Made by a program: the position numbers and the translations under genes. A stretch of 6,796 nucleotides of DNA, taken from NCBI GenBank assembly GCA_021159845.1, contig JAGHDS010000422.1, forward strand, positions 1 to 6,796. Reading direction: 5' to 3'. The DNA is from Anaerolineae bacterium (lineage in GTDB: Bacteria; Chloroflexota; Anaerolineae; DUEN01). Under the pieces are notes generated by a model, which was given only the letters and a program-made list of their open reading frames with translations, was not told the origin of the DNA and searched no databases. Positions within the stretch are counted from its first letter, which is position 1; every line of letters starts with the position of its first letter. Shown piece by piece: positions 6,573 through 6,796 of the stretch.

Positions 6573-6796
6573 TAGCCAGCCCTGGTCTGGGTACGGATAG
6601 CGGCAAACGTTTGAAGCAAACCTTTCATCGCAAGGGGACAGGCGGCTAGCTCGGTTCGGATCATCCGGGCAGGTAATCGCCACATATGGGTAATTGTTCA
6701 CTGTTAGGGTAAGAGAGATTAGCTGCGCTATATCCTCGTACACCAAGTCTCACGAAGTTGTGTGTCCTGCAGCCAAACGGGCCGAGATCTTGTTAG
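6573..6796. other. Non-coding tail after the glycosyltransferase break
   Basis: No convincing gene is seen in these 224 bases on either strand. The base composition looks less GC-rich than the genes to the left. It holds a 10-base palindrome CAAACGTTTG (6604-6613) within two adjacent 13-base near-repeats beginning GCAAAC (6603-6615 and 6616-6628, 10 of 13 identical). It also holds TGTCCTGCAGC (6763-6773), which resembles TGTCTTGCAGC at the break point (6535-6545). It may be the edge of an inserted element running past the window, but no transposase can be recognised. Confidence 0.4.

Noticed and set aside
6640..6675. A tRNA-like stretch (GGCTAGCTCGG, GGTTCGGATC)
   Set aside because: No cloverleaf can be formed: the acceptor and anticodon stems are absent and the apparent T-arm does not pair.
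6522..6746. A 74-codon open frame on the - strand across the glycosyltransferase break
   Set aside because: It overlaps the conserved EX7E coding part, has no ribosome binding site of note and no domain.
6694..6796. Open frame from a TTG at 6694 running off the right edge (about 34 codons, ending PAAKRAEILL), considered as the start of a transposase
   Set aside because: It is too short, has no Shine-Dalgarno, and shows no recognisable family. It would be worth revisiting with sequence beyond the window.

Overview
The window reads as ordinary chromosomal DNA of a fairly GC-rich bacterium. A membrane protein built from six DUF5671-type units, a stand-alone SurE, and a GalE-like epimerase followed by a family-4 glycosyltransferase suggest a member of the Chloroflexota. 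That placement is inferred from protein style only; no marker gene is present.

Layout. Bases 1-211 are an untranslated leader ending in a very strong Shine-Dalgarno. Next, on the + strand, comes a stand-alone GlmS-type isomerase (double SIS) protein (212-1252). Facing it on the - strand is a three-gene group read leftward: surE (3551-4384), a small membrane-anchored NTF2-like protein (2992-3444), and the DUF5671 repeat membrane protein (1355-2998). The last two overlap by 7 bases (ATGGTGA), so they are probably translationally coupled. A divergent intergenic region (4385-4633) carries a good sigma-70-type promoter that drives a GalE-like NAD-dependent epimerase (4634-5557) rightward. A perfect 12-bp hairpin separates it from a GT4 glycosyltransferase (5628-6572). 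That gene breaks off just after its EX7E motif. The remaining 224 bases hold no gene I can support.

How the genes fit together. The SIS protein would act in amino-sugar phosphate metabolism. The epimerase and glycosyltransferase suggest nucleotide-sugar supply and glycan or surface polysaccharide assembly. SurE is a housekeeping-type nucleotidase/phosphatase, and the pair downstream of it is an uncharacterised envelope module.

The points most worth a second look are the truncated glycosyltransferase and the foreign-looking DNA after it, the six-unit, roughly 12-helix DUF5671 protein coupled to an anchored NTF2-like partner, and the inverted repeat overlapping the epimerase promoter. I found no clear new defence, mobile or RNA system.
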